From Azonexus sp. (GTDB lineage: Bacteria; Pseudomonadota; Gammaproteobacteria; Burkholderiales; Rhodocyclaceae): a stretch of 53,868 nucleotides of DNA. Shown here one piece after another: positions 39,266 to 48,444 of the stretch (the first letter of the stretch is position 1; every line of letters starts with the position of its first letter). The stretch covers positions 1 to 53,868 of the forward strand of contig JAUYSK010000020.1 of assembly GCA_030696345.1 (NCBI GenBank). The letters are read 5' to 3'. The position numbers were made by a program, and so were the translations under genes. The notes beneath the pieces were generated by a model. That model saw nothing but the letters and a program-made list of their open reading frames with translations, did no database searches and was not told the DNA's origin.

Positions 39266-41374
39266 CTACAGACGACCTACCCCTCTTAATACCAATTCGG
39301 CAATCTGGCGAGCATCGGTGCTCGCCATGAGTTCGCGATTTTCACTATCGTCGAGACCATTCTTCAAAACTTTGCCCAAATCTTCGCCAGCAAGAGCCGC
39401 GATTTCAGAGCCGATGCGGGGCAGCAAATTAAGCCGCGTGGTATCGTCAGGAAAGCAGCCGACCGCGTCCGTGTAGCCAGCGACATTGAGACCGATCCAA
39501 TCCTCGTTAAATTCTTTCCGTTCGTAACCTCGCAGCAAGTCACAAACGGCTCTTGCTGCACCACCGAAGCCGCCGGCAAGGTACACAGGCTGCCCTTGGT
39601 TGAGAGACATCCAAGCTTCCTCAATGACGCCAGGAACCAGACCTGCAAATCCTGTCATCTTACCGCCCAAGACGAGGCGTGCTTGGCTACAAACCGTAAT
39701 GGATTGCCGCATGGCTGTCAGGCCGCGAGCCCACGCATAGCGCTTGCGCGGGTTATCCGCTGCCAAATTGCGTTTCTCCCCATGCAATGGAAACAAGTCA
39801 TCGTCGCTCCACGGAAGATCAGGGCGCGGCCCCTCCTGATAGCGCGCCACCTCGCCATCAAACAAAGCCCATTCGCTATCGCCATAATTAAGTCTAAGCG
39901 GCCATGGCGCGACGTTAAGGACAGCTCCAGTGAGTGGCTGAGCGCTCACCCCCTCGGCAAGTTTTGAATATCCTCGAACGAGATCGAACAGGCGCAATGT
40001 GAAGTTATAGCCTTGCGAGAAACTCCCGGTTAAGGCGCCGCCATAGGCAATCTTTAACCCGGCCAGAAGCAAGTAAAGATGTATTTCGTCGCTGAGCGCG
40101 GTGAGATGAAGGTCGGACAGACCATAGCGACGAGCGTCACCGCTTTCCGAAATACTCACACAAAGTGTTTCGACAATTTTGGGTTTAATCCGTGCAGCCA
40201 TTCGGGTCAACGGGGTAACGAAATGCACATCCGGACGTAATTTGAACAGAACCTCAAGCTCTTCACGCCCGAGAGGTGGATCTGGATAAAGACAGGACTG
40301 ATGAGTACCGGACCTGATCATATCCGCCAATGTGAGTGCCTCTGGTGGCGCTGGCAATATGAGATCGCCCGGTTCCGCCCAGGTTTCCAGCACTGCGCGA
40401 TTGTGCTTAAAGCGCAGTGCCTCAAGCACTGCCCGATCAATGACGCGACGGGCTTCCACCTCCGGCTGACCAGCCAGGTTCCAGCGAATTACCGGGACAT
40501 TACCACCGTAGGGAAAGCTGCGCGGCTCAACCTTCTCCAGAGCATTGACCACCAATATATGGGCCCCCAAACGCTTCGCTTCCAGCACCTCGCGCCTGCA
40601 CCACGGGCGAGCGCTGTAATGGTCAGTTTTGAAGGCCACCATGATGGAACAATCCCGAATTCCGGCGGTGATAGCTTCGACAAAGTCTTGGCTAGTAGCA
40701 ATGTCGCGCGCATCGAACCATCGCTCGATTGGGAATGCCTCATCATCACAGGCGGCAGCCGTATAACGTACAGGGTCATGGCGCCCCGGATCTAGATCGG
40801 CCTTGGCATGACTCAGAAAGAGGCAGACCGGTGCCTGCATGCGGTTTGGTGCAACAGCAGGAACTTTGCCGTGCTCCAATAACTGGAGCGCACGCGCAGC
40901 GATGTGAAAGGACAACTCGGCCAGCCGCTGTTCGATCGCAGCACTTACGGCTAAAGATGCGTTCAGGAGCGCCGGCAGCACATGACCCTGATCGTTGATT
41001 CGAAAGCCCTCCGGATCGATCGCCACTGGTAATAGATGGTGCGGACTGATATCGAGAGGGGTCTGCGCCCGAAGGTGCCGGACGAAGTTTTGCCAATTTC
41101 GGCCCGTTCCACTCGGCACAGTACGCAACATCTGGGTATCTGCCAGTACAACGACAAGGGTATGCTGTGCAGCATCAAGCTTTATGGCACCGTCACCAAC
41201 GAGCGTGGGTGGCATATCATCCCCGCAATCTGGGGCAAAAAAGACCGGCACGCGTAAACCACCGCTGGCTGGCGCTTCAACCAGTCGGGCCCACAACGCC
41301 TGGACAAGCTCGTTGGCCACATCGGAGCGGGGATGAGCCAGCAAATGTATATGCAGAGGTGGGAGCACAGGCAC
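39266..41374 (-). CDS. TIR-SLOG-like effector protein
   Basis: 702 residues. Residues 1-170 form an alpha/beta domain of no clear family (HTLVVVLADTQML, LRVPVFFAPDCGDD). Residues about 182-330 are a TIR domain: VCLFLSHAKADLDPGRHDPVRY, WFDARDIATSQDFVEAITAGIRDCSIMVAFKTDHYSARPWCRREV, with E262 at the catalytic position. The C-terminal 350 residues resemble a SLOG nucleotide-binding fold: LVLGGKMTGFAGLVPGVIEEAW and PVYLAGGFGGAARAVCDLL. SLOG domains bind NAD- or nucleotide-derived signals. This is comparable with ThsA, but with TIR where ThsA has SIR2. No ATG was found; GTG at 41374 without an obvious ribosome binding site is used. Confidence 0.75.
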   Translation of the reverse strand: MPVLPPLHIHLLAHPRSDVANELVQALWARLVEAPASGGLRVPVFFAPDCGDDMPPTLVGDGAIKLDAAQHTLVVVLADTQMLRTVPSGTGRNWQNFVRHLRAQTPLDISPHHLLPVAIDPEGFRINDQGHVLPALLNASLAVSAAIEQRLAELSFHIAARALQLLEHGKVPAVAPNRMQAPVCLFLSHAKADLDPGRHDPVRYTAAACDDEAFPIERWFDARDIATSQDFVEAITAGIRDCSIMVAFKTDHYSARPWCRREVLEAKRLGAHILVVNALEKVEPRSFPYGGNVPVIRWNLAGQPEVEARRVIDRAVLEALRFKHNRAVLETWAEPGDLILPAPPEALTLADMIRSGTHQSCLYPDPPLGREELEVLFKLRPDVHFVTPLTRMAARIKPKIVETLCVSISESGDARRYGLSDLHLTALSDEIHLYLLLAGLKIAYGGALTGSFSQGYNFTLRLFDLVRGYSKLAEGVSAQPLTGAVLNVAPWPLRLNYGDSEWALFDGEVARYQEGPRPDLPWSDDDLFPLHGEKRNLAADNPRKRYAWARGLTAMRQSITVCSQARLVLGGKMTGFAGLVPGVIEEAWMSLNQGQPVYLAGGFGGAARAVCDLLRGYERKEFNEDWIGLNVAGYTDAVGCFPDDTTRLNLLPRIGSEIAALAGEDLGKVLKNGLDDSENRELMASTDARQIAELVLRGVGRL

Positions 41375-41914
41375 AGTACTTTTTTGATCTGATGAAATTC
41401 TAGCGGCTCCTTCGCTGATTTTCTAAATCGCGCTTACCAAAAGGATAGAGGGAAGACTCAATCCAGCCCCTGAAGACAAGGCGTAGTAACGCGTAGTGTT
41501 AGCTGACAAATCCAGAAAGCACCTAAGCCCAGAGCATAGCCGCAAATCAAGATTTCGTATCGCCGCAGGCGAATGCAGAACTGCGTCAGCCGCAGGCCAG
41601 GTACAAGGACTCCAAGGCACGAACAGCCTGGTTCTATTCGTCGAGGCTTGCGCGACATGCCCTTCGCACTCGATAGAGATCTGCCCGCTTTCGTATTATC
41701 GCCGGTCGAGATGGGGAAAGCGCCCTTTGTCTAGGGCTTTACTGCATCACTACCGGAATTCGTTGCAGGGATGCTAACGAACGCCTGCAATGGGAGATCC
41801 CTGAGCAAAACAAGGCAGTCCATGTTGATGTGGCGGAGGATGGCCGTAGGTAAACCACCCTATCACCTCGCCTACTCGCTGCCGCAACGTGGCCTTTTCC
41901 TGATTTGTCCTGTC
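41375..41914. other. Intergenic region, no gene seen
   Basis: 540 bases between the start of the TIR-SLOG gene and the end of the Fic gene, both on the minus strand. No open frame with a credible ribosome binding site or recognisable protein, and no strong repeat. It probably carries the promoter of the TIR-SLOG gene. Confidence 0.4.
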
Positions 41915-43468
41915 CTAATCCTGAAACGCTTGGGTGACAGCTTCGACGATTTCTGCCCACACACCGGGCTGCCGCAACACAGGCATTTCCTTGGCAAGCA
42001 CATGGCTGAGTTCGCCACGGTTCTGCTCAAGCGAGCGCAGCACCCTGTCAGCCTGTTGGTCCGGCATCTCGACCACTTCCTTGAGTGCAGCGCGTGCCCG
42101 TGCATGGCTGCGCAGGTAACGAGACTCTTCGCGCATCTGTTCGGTCAGGGTCCGCCCGATGACGTTGGACAGGAACACCACGTGAGGCCCCAAATCGGGA
42201 TAACGCCACAGCGGCCTAGCCTGTTCGGCACCGTGGAAGGCGAAATTCGACACCACGCCATCCTGGTAGGTGGTCTGCACTGGCTCGAACACGATCTGCT
42301 CCCGCACGGCCTGTATCAGGGGCTTGGATACCTCATCCAGCACCCGGTCATAGCCGCGCCGCTCCCCGGCGTCGTCCGTAATGACGGCTGATACCGGCAG
42401 AATCACAGGCTCTGGGATCACGCCATCACGACGTAAGACGTCGTTGACCAGGAATCGATGCACACGGCCATTACCGTCGGCCAGCGGGTGGATGTAGACA
42501 AAACCGAAAGCCGCCACTGCGCTACGCATCGTGGGCGACTGACCTTGCGTTCTGTCCAGGAATGTCTGCAGCCCGTCCAGCATCGCGGCGATCTCGTCAA
42601 CCGGTGGCGCCACGTAGTGCACGACCTCCTGGTAGTGCACCGTCTCGCCAACGAACACGGGAGACTGGCGCATCCCGAAATGGGTAATCGTTGTCCGATC
42701 GCCCAGGATTTCCCGCTGCAACTCGGCCAGCGCGGCATCGCTGAACGGTAAATCTCCCTGACCGGTGCGCCGCGCCATCACATCCGCAAAACGCTGCACC
42801 CGCCCTGCCCGATCGGCTTCACCTTCGATGGCAAAGCTTGCTTTGCTCTCCCGCAGCGTCATCCAGACTGCCGCCCGCATCAGCAGGTCTTCACCAAACT
42901 CGGCGGTCAGTTCCCCGAACAGGCGCGGCACGTCCAGACTGGCAGCCCGATTCACCGCATCGGTCTTGACCACCATGGGGCAAAAACTCCGAGCACCCGG
43001 CAGGTTGTCATTCACCCGCCAGCGCTGCACTTTGACGACCCGGTCGGGTGATGCCGCCACCAGTTTGGCGTCGTCAATGGCATCGATGTAATTACCCCCC
43101 AGGCGCTCCGGCACCGCCAGCGTCTCTCCCGTCAGCCACTCGTACAGGAAGGCGGCCCGACGGGCATACTGCCCGGTCGGTTCGGCCATGACCCAGGCTT
43201 GAACGAAATCCGGACCGCTTCGCTCGAAGAGGCGAGCGAGGAATTCCAGATGGGGTACCTCGTGACGAAGGTGAAACTGCAGGTGTGCCGCCGGCTCCAC
43301 AGCTGGCCGCATGGCCTCCGTATAGACCTCCGAACGGAAGCCGTTGTCGACTTGGGTCGCGCGCCGCCCCCCGATCTGACTGACCACAGGCGGCCTCCCC
43401 AGCGGCATCACTCCGTAGGTCTGCGCCAGCCAGGCAGCACCAATCAGTTCTGTCGGTAATCCGGTCAT
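41915..43468 (-). CDS. Fic family protein
   Basis: 517 residues. The Fic motif is HPLADGNGRVHR (327-338), with the catalytic His and the phosphate-binding GNGR. An inhibitory motif of the [S/T]xxxE[G/N] type, SFAIEG (211-216), lies upstream in the same chain, so this is a class II, self-inhibited Fic protein; its glutamate blocks ATP gamma-phosphate placement until released. Fic enzymes usually transfer AMP to a hydroxyl group of a target protein. A large N-terminal region (about 200 residues) and a helical C-terminus (about 400-517) have no assigned role. GGAG precedes the ATG. GC-rich codons resemble the PRTRC genes rather than the TIR genes. Confidence 0.88.
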   Translation of the reverse strand: MTGLPTELIGAAWLAQTYGVMPLGRPPVVSQIGGRRATQVDNGFRSEVYTEAMRPAVEPAAHLQFHLRHEVPHLEFLARLFERSGPDFVQAWVMAEPTGQYARRAAFLYEWLTGETLAVPERLGGNYIDAIDDAKLVAASPDRVVKVQRWRVNDNLPGARSFCPMVVKTDAVNRAASLDVPRLFGELTAEFGEDLLMRAAVWMTLRESKASFAIEGEADRAGRVQRFADVMARRTGQGDLPFSDAALAELQREILGDRTTITHFGMRQSPVFVGETVHYQEVVHYVAPPVDEIAAMLDGLQTFLDRTQGQSPTMRSAVAAFGFVYIHPLADGNGRVHRFLVNDVLRRDGVIPEPVILPVSAVITDDAGERRGYDRVLDEVSKPLIQAVREQIVFEPVQTTYQDGVVSNFAFHGAEQARPLWRYPDLGPHVVFLSNVIGRTLTEQMREESRYLRSHARARAALKEVVEMPDQQADRVLRSLEQNRGELSHVLAKEMPVLRQPGVWAEIVEAVTQAFQD

Positions 43469-43497
43469 GCGGCGTCTCCAGGGAATACGGTTTTCGT

Positions 43498-43599
43498 TTG
43501 CTCAAAAACGATGATGCAAGCAAGGAGTCGGCATCCACTAGGTTAAGGCTGCGTCAAATCAATTACATTCAATACCCGTTGCTCAAAAACGATTATGCA
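43498..43599. repeat. Direct repeat pair upstream of the Fic gene
   Basis: The 21-base word beginning TTGCTCAAAAACGAT and ending ATGCA occurs at 43498-43518 and again at 43579-43599, differing at one base, with starts 81 bases apart. Both lie within 131 bases of the Fic start and may be operator sites; a regulator is not identified. Confidence 0.7.
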
Positions 43600-43671
43600 G
43601 TAAATTAACTTGCCTTCCAACCCTCTTCAAAGGGCGAACAGAAATGACCTGAACATACAAATATTCCTTTT

Positions 43672-43968
43672 TCAACGGTCGGTGATGGGGTCGCCGAACA
43701 CGTCCGAGGCGATCAGCATGGGAATAGCAGGTCTGGCAGGTGGTTCGGCAACAGCCGAGAGTTGATGCAGACGCGGTAGCGCTCCCCCCATGGCCAAGCT
43801 CATTTGTCCGAGGACGCCCTCCCGCGCCAAGAGGCGCAGCCGGTTGATTCGCTTCGTCCCTTTCTTGAAACGGATCAGGTCGTCATACAATTGCAAGTCG
43901 TCTGCCCGGTCCAACTCGAACAGCAAGCGGATCGTCTCGTGCTCTGGCGTCTTCGTCTCGCTCATCAC
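43672..43968 (-). CDS. Small protein downstream of the ParM-like gene
   Basis: 98 residues, soluble, with IRLLFELDRADDLQLYDDLIRFKKGTKRINRLRLLAREGVL, an acidic then basic helical stretch. It begins eight bases after the stop of the ParM/StbA-like gene. Small DNA-binding adaptors (ParR/StbB) sit just there in actin-type partition operons, so it is a candidate adaptor. I do not recognise a ribbon-helix-helix motif with certainty. Confidence 0.6.
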   Translation of the reverse strand: MMSETKTPEHETIRLLFELDRADDLQLYDDLIRFKKGTKRINRLRLLAREGVLGQMSLAMGGALPRLHQLSAVAEPPARPAIPMLIASDVFGDPITDR

Positions 43969-43976
43969 GCACCTCC

Positions 43977-44996
43977 CTAAACTGCGGTAGCGGCGGTAGT
44001 GCCGAAGAGTTTGTCCACGTGACTCATGCCGGCAATCTGGAAGCCACGGACATTGGCGTGCAACGGATCTTTTACCTCCAGGATGCGGTGCTTCGGAAAT
44101 GCCTCTTTCACCGCCTTTTTAAAGAGGTAGGCACCGCCTCCGACCAGAATGATGTTCTGGAAGCTGTAGCTCGCATCGATCCAGCGCATCATCGACGCCA
44201 CGGCCTGCTGGGCAATCGAATGTGCCATGGGCATGGCCCGCGAGATGTCGTAGGGCTTCTGGTAGATCACCGGGTTTTTTCCGGTGCGTAATGCCAGGTC
44301 GATGGCCTCGATGTCGCTGTAGGGCGTACCGATGTCGTGCCCAATTTCTGCCGCAATGGCTTGCAGGATGTCGAAAACACCCCGGTTCACCGAGTGACTC
44401 TTGTTTTGCACCAGGCGCATACCCCGCGCCACCAGCCAGTCGAAAGTGCGTGACCCCGGATCGAGAATCAGGCTTTGCTCCCGCTCGATGGCGGCCATCT
44501 TCTCGTGCTGAACAGCGAAATCAACCAGGGCGCCTTGGGGCTGCGCGATCGCCAAGGCCTTGCGGACCACCACGGTCTTGCCGCAGCCAATATCGTGCGT
44601 CCCGGTCACCGCTTTCTCAAGGGCTGTCTTCTTGGTAGTCAGCGCGGCCACCGGCAGCCCCACGACCAGCAGATCAATCGCGGGTTGCTTCATCAGAGCC
44701 AGGGCGCCCCGCAATAGCGCCAAGTACTCCGGCGTCTCAGTATAACGGTCGTGCATCTGGGTGGCGCGGAACGTATCGGCGGCCAGTTCAACCTCGGGGC
44801 CGACCTCGTAGAAGAGGCCATTGATCGGGATCGCAACCGTTTTGCGCCGCTCATAGCCAGGCTGTCCCGAAGGCTCGCGCATCGTCGGGTAAGCGACCGA
44901 AGGAAAGCTGGCGCAGCGAATGTCGCTATCAGCCACATTGCTGACGTATTTTGTGTTGCCGAAACCGACATCCACTGCTCTGACGACATAATCCAT
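43977..44996 (-). CDS. PRTRC system protein D, ParM/StbA-like actin ATPase
   Basis: About 339 residues of the actin-like plasmid segregation family. Phosphate loop 1 is VRAVDVGFGNTKYV, with further ATPase blocks LLVVGLPVAAL, SLILDPGSRTFDWLVARG and NIILVGGGAYLFKKAVKEAFP. ParM filaments push plasmid copies apart. The family is known as protein D of the PRTRC cassette, whose other members begin at 49.2 kb here. I start at 44996 because AGGAG lies 7 bases before it; the frame to 45038 adds an unlikely leader. Confidence 0.85.
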   Translation of the reverse strand: MDYVVRAVDVGFGNTKYVSNVADSDIRCASFPSVAYPTMREPSGQPGYERRKTVAIPINGLFYEVGPEVELAADTFRATQMHDRYTETPEYLALLRGALALMKQPAIDLLVVGLPVAALTTKKTALEKAVTGTHDIGCGKTVVVRKALAIAQPQGALVDFAVQHEKMAAIEREQSLILDPGSRTFDWLVARGMRLVQNKSHSVNRGVFDILQAIAAEIGHDIGTPYSDIEAIDLALRTGKNPVIYQKPYDISRAMPMAHSIAQQAVASMMRWIDASYSFQNIILVGGGAYLFKKAVKEAFPKHRILEVKDPLHANVRGFQIAGMSHVDKLFGTTAATAV

Positions 44997-46171
44997 GTGA
45001 GGCTCCTGTATAGGTTTGCGAGCGGCCAGCATCGGCATCCCGATGCGGCCCGTCCACGCGAAATCCGATCCGGTTGCCCCGGATATCGCAATCAGCCTCG
45101 ACCGTATTCGAAGTCCATTCGACCTGAGTTGGGGTGAAAGTTGAGGTCATGTGCCCGGGTGCCAAAACAGCTCTCGCGTCGATTTACGGTCTCACTGGAT
45201 CGGGGTGCGTCAAGGGCACATTTCCAGCGGGTGTCCAATCGAAAACAGCAGCATCCGATCGAAACGATCACGGTGGTAACCAGAGGCCGAGTTGGCGCCC
45301 GTCAAGCCCTTGTGTCGCCTCGGTCCGGTCGTCTCCCGAAAAATAAATTCACCCTGAGTTTCAATTTCAAGTGCCATCCGCAAGCCCCTACATTCCTGGT
45401 GTTTCGGCAGGTCTGCCCATTGACCTACTCTCGCTCAAAGTGTGAACTACAGGCTCCCGAGGCCTCCTGGCCTGCTCCATCGCGGAGTAAAAGGCGTTGC
45501 GGTCGTTACCCGCCTCTTCAGCCCCGACCTTGAGTCGGGTTGGCACGGTCCCTGAGACCCTGCCCGAAGCTGTTCCAAACGTAGTGCAACGCTAGACCTT
45601 GCCGGCAGTTCCCTGTCGAATGCTCCTTGAGGGCGTGTCTTGCGTTCGGTTCAAACGGCCGGCACCCGATGCCACGCCCCTGTTCCCCGTCATCGTTCGA
45701 GCACGCGCATTGCGCAGCACACGTCGTGTAAGCCTTCTTGGGCTCCGCGTGTGAAGCCGCTCGTACGCCTGTACTGCCCTGGACTTTCGGTCAGGGGCGG
45801 ACCCATGCAGATGGATGACGCTACGAATCGAGGACTGATCCCCCTGTAGCGCAAGGCCAGACCTTCGCGCCGATGTTGTCCCCACCTTCGAGGCGAGGCT
45901 GCATCACCAATCCCGTCGAACGCAGAAATGCGGAAGCGGACGGATCACCGTTTCATTTTTAAGACTGACCGAGCCGGAGGCCGTGCATAAGGCGCGACAC
46001 CGGCAATCCCTGGGTAGGTGTGGCGTGCTCGTGGTCGCACACCGTGCCGAAGCACTCGACCACGTTTTGCGGACGCGACGGAATCAGCGCCCGCAACGAA
46101 CCGATGGATTCCACCCAATACATCTGCTGTGGGTTGACGGGACAGCGCACGGCTCGCTTCGGAGATTTGCC
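44997..46171. other. 1.2-kb gene-poor region with hairpins
   Basis: Between the ParM-like gene (minus) and the recombinase gene (plus). Short frames on both strands have no ribosome binding sites or known patterns. Dyads seen: GATCG-AAA-CGATC (45257-45269), CCCGAC-CTTGA-GTCGGG (45523-45539), and AGGCC-TCCT-GGCCT near 45460. Next to an actin-type partition gene, a centromere or origin is plausible; a structured RNA is another possibility. No iteron array was found. Confidence 0.45.
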
Positions 46172-47371
46172 ATGTCTACTTTTAACGCTTCCCATTCCCG
46201 CCGCCGGGCTCAAGGTTCCATTGGCTCGGGCCGTGCTGCCCAACACCAACCAGCACGCCGTCAGGAGTGGGCTTCACTCATGCCCACCGAGATTCTGAGC
46301 CGCTACCGGCCGGGCAAGGCCGATCCGCTACAGGTGCTCGATGTGCTGCTGGAACTGTTCAACACGCAGCACACCGCGCTCGACAAGACGGTCTCGCACA
46401 AGACACGACAGGAACGGGCCGACTTCCTGCGCCGTTTCTTCCGAGACCTCAAGGTGAAGGCCAATTTCGCCACCGTACCCGATCCCCGTAATCTCGGTGA
46501 CCGGCACATCCGGGCCATCGTCGCCGTCTGGCGCGAAGAGAGACTCGCTCCGGCGACAATCCAGACTTATCTGAGCTTCCTACGTGGACTGGCGCTGTGG
46601 CTGAGCAAACCTGGCTTCATCCGGTCGCCGGCCTACTACGGCCTCTCGCCCAATGAATATCAGCGCGACGAAAACGCTCAGCGCGACAAGAGCTGGACGG
46701 CGGCAAGCATCGATATCGACGCCGTGGTTGAACAGGTCATTGCGTTCGACCGCTACGTCGGCGCTTCATTGGGATTGATCCGGACGTTCGGCCTGCGCCG
46801 CAAGGAATCAGTGATGATCCGCCCGCATCTGTGCGTGGTGCCTTTCGAAGCCACAGGCCTGCCACCCGGGGAAAGGCAGGCCGACAACTACGTGCGAATC
46901 AAGGAAGGCGCGAAGGGTGGAAGGCGGCGCTTTGTGCCACTGGATTCAGAGCAACGCATCGCAGCTTTAGAATTCGCCCAGGCAGTCGTTCCGGGAGAGG
47001 AGGCGCATCTGGGCGATCCTCGCCACAGTCTGAAGCACAACCTGCGGCGCTTCGACTATGTGATGGCGAAGTTCGGCATCACGGCGGACGGCCTGGGTGC
47101 CACGGCGCACGGGCTGCGCCATGAAGCGATGATCGACCACTACACGACCAAGGCTGGCGGGACGCCACCGGTCCGAGGCGGCGGTGATGTGCCTCCCGAG
47201 GAGGACGCGGCGGCAAGACTCTCGGCCGCCCGGCTGGCCGGACACAATCGCGCTAGGGCGGCAGGCGCTTATTTAGGTGGGCTACTGCCACGACAAGCGG
47301 CGTTGAAGGACCAGGCAAAAGACAGCCTGCCCTGCACATCCGATGCGGAAAAATCACCCGGAGGGCATTGA
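46172..47371 (+). CDS. Tyrosine recombinase (integrase domain protein)
   Basis: 399 residues. An N-terminal SAM-like DNA-binding domain (about 60-150) is followed by the catalytic domain with its conserved set: Arg in FGLRRKESVMIRP (R209/R210), HGLRHEA (H313, R316), second His in AGHNRARAAG (H358), and nucleophile Y367 in GAYLGG. All five are present, so it should be active. GGAG precedes the ATG; the frame to 45983 is an extension without support. It lies 23 kb from the tRNA-His-like attachment site, so it may not be the enzyme that put the island there. Confidence 0.85.
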   Translation: MSTFNASHSRRRAQGSIGSGRAAQHQPARRQEWASLMPTEILSRYRPGKADPLQVLDVLLELFNTQHTALDKTVSHKTRQERADFLRRFFRDLKVKANFATVPDPRNLGDRHIRAIVAVWREERLAPATIQTYLSFLRGLALWLSKPGFIRSPAYYGLSPNEYQRDENAQRDKSWTAASIDIDAVVEQVIAFDRYVGASLGLIRTFGLRRKESVMIRPHLCVVPFEATGLPPGERQADNYVRIKEGAKGGRRRFVPLDSEQRIAALEFAQAVVPGEEAHLGDPRHSLKHNLRRFDYVMAKFGITADGLGATAHGLRHEAMIDHYTTKAGGTPPVRGGGDVPPEEDAAARLSAARLAGHNRARAAGAYLGGLLPRQAALKDQAKDSLPCTSDAEKSPGGH

Positions 47372-47402
47372 ACTGGGGCCATGCGGCCCGTTCAAAACGA
47401 AA

Positions 47403-47425
47403 CGGGGAACTGGGAAACTTCCCCG
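47403..47425 (+). terminator. Stem-loop after the recombinase gene
   Basis: CGGGGAA and TTCCCCG pair perfectly across a nine-base loop, 31 bases past the recombinase stop, facing a convergent small gene. There is a C-rich rather than T-rich tail, so termination is only likely. Confidence 0.4.
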
Positions 47426-47454
47426 CCCCCGCTTTTCCTGCCTTTGGAGTTCCT

Positions 47455-47661
47455 TCAGCTTTCCATGCGGCGCCGCAATCCCTCCCGGTAGAGGATTCCC
47501 CCGATGCGACAAAGCAGCGCCTCATCGTCCTCGGCAAGTTCCAGGGTATCCATCCAGATGGCCAACTGGACGACGGCATCGTCGATGGCTTCGGCGCTGC
47601 CGCTAATGTCCAGCAATTCAGCATGCGCTTCAAACTGCTTGATGATGGGATGGTCAATCAC
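47455..47661 (-). CDS. Small hypothetical protein
   Basis: 68 residues, acidic and helical (AEAIDDAVVQLAIWMDTLELAEDDEALLCRIGGILY), soluble, unassigned. The GTG start has an excellent AGAGGTGA ribosome binding site, which is the main reason to accept it. It converges on the recombinase gene and lies downstream of a VOC-fold gene on the same strand. Confidence 0.6.
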   Translation of the reverse strand: MIDHPIIKQFEAHAELLDISGSAEAIDDAVVQLAIWMDTLELAEDDEALLCRIGGILYREGLRRRMES

Positions 47662-47723
47662 AGATCACCTCTCGCTTGCTTAATTCAGGCCCAACTGCCC
47701 CAAGGCACATCCATCGTTTGAGT

Positions 47724-48443
47724 TCAGGGGCCGGCGGAGGGCGCAGCCCGGAGCGAACCGGCAAGCGCAGCTTGCCGGCGGTCCCCTGGAACGAGGGGTT
47801 GGTGGGCAGACAGGAGACGAAGCCCCTGGGGTGTGTTGATGTGCGCGACCAAACGCGCCGATTCACCAGACGGCGCCGACAGCACGGATACCGGAGCATC
47901 AAGCTCCAGCGATGAAAGCAACCGAGAGACACGGTCGGGGTTTGGGTGCATGATCTCAAGTTTGACAAGAGAGAGCCCCTTATCTTCAAGCTTGGCGGCG
48001 GGATGAACATCGGTGTGCCACTCGATTAGCGCCGGCGCAATACCGTCCAGCGGAACTGAACCGTCAGCGGGAATGGTAATGAACCAGTTGAGCGCACCAC
48101 GACTCATGGGCTCGACATTTCCAAGTGGTTCGGAGGAGGCGGCAACAGTGGCACGGATATCTGAAGTGCGAACCACCCACGTGGAGAGGGACGGCGGCGA
48201 CTGAGAGCCGATGCTATCAAGGGCAAACCAGCGAGGCCGCGAAGCCGCAGGGACCGCAGGATTTGGCGCGATAACCTCAAGGAACGTGGAGTCGCCGAGG
48301 CGCAGCAACAGGTTGTGGGTTGCCATGCGCGGGTGCTCGCCGCCGACCTGCGGGGAAACACCAAGGGTCTCAAGAACGAAGGCAGCGCCTGCGTCAAGGG
48401 AGAAGGCGGTAACGGCGATGTGATCGAGGAAACAGCGCGCCAC
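47724..48443 (-). CDS. VOC-superfamily glyoxalase-like protein
   Basis: About 239 residues. FLDHIAVTAFSLDAGAAFVLETLGVSPQVGGEHPRMATHNLLLRLGDSTFLEVIAPNP is the start of a glyoxalase-like (Glyoxalase_3) domain: 'DH--- ----L--A--F---LGV--GGEHP-MGTHN-L--LG---YLE--A'. Later stretches repeat the fold. Members are often of unknown substrate. I start at the GTG at 48443, one base after the VapC stop, with a GGGGGG-rich site upstream; the longer frame overlaps the toxin. It is probably cotranscribed with the toxin-antitoxin pair. Confidence 0.75.
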   Translation of the reverse strand: MARCFLDHIAVTAFSLDAGAAFVLETLGVSPQVGGEHPRMATHNLLLRLGDSTFLEVIAPNPAVPAASRPRWFALDSIGSQSPPSLSTWVVRTSDIRATVAASSEPLGNVEPMSRGALNWFITIPADGSVPLDGIAPALIEWHTDVHPAAKLEDKGLSLVKLEIMHPNPDRVSRLLSSLELDAPVSVLSAPSGESARLVAHINTPQGLRLLSAHQPLVPGDRRQAALAGSLRAAPSAGP

Positions 48444-48444
48444 C

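Noticed and set aside
38648..41374. Classical ThsA-ThsB Thoeris operon
   Set aside because: The genes are convergent and no SIR2 domain is present, so only a variant is proposed.
45983..46171. N-terminal extension of the recombinase gene
   Set aside because: The ATG at 46172 has a well-placed GGAG; the extension is arginine/histidine-rich with no recombinase similarity.
45959..46249. Minus-strand frame (QQMYWVESIGSL...) in the gene-poor region
   Set aside because: Looks slightly protein-like but has no ribosome binding site and overlaps the presumed promoter of the recombinase; I could not support it.
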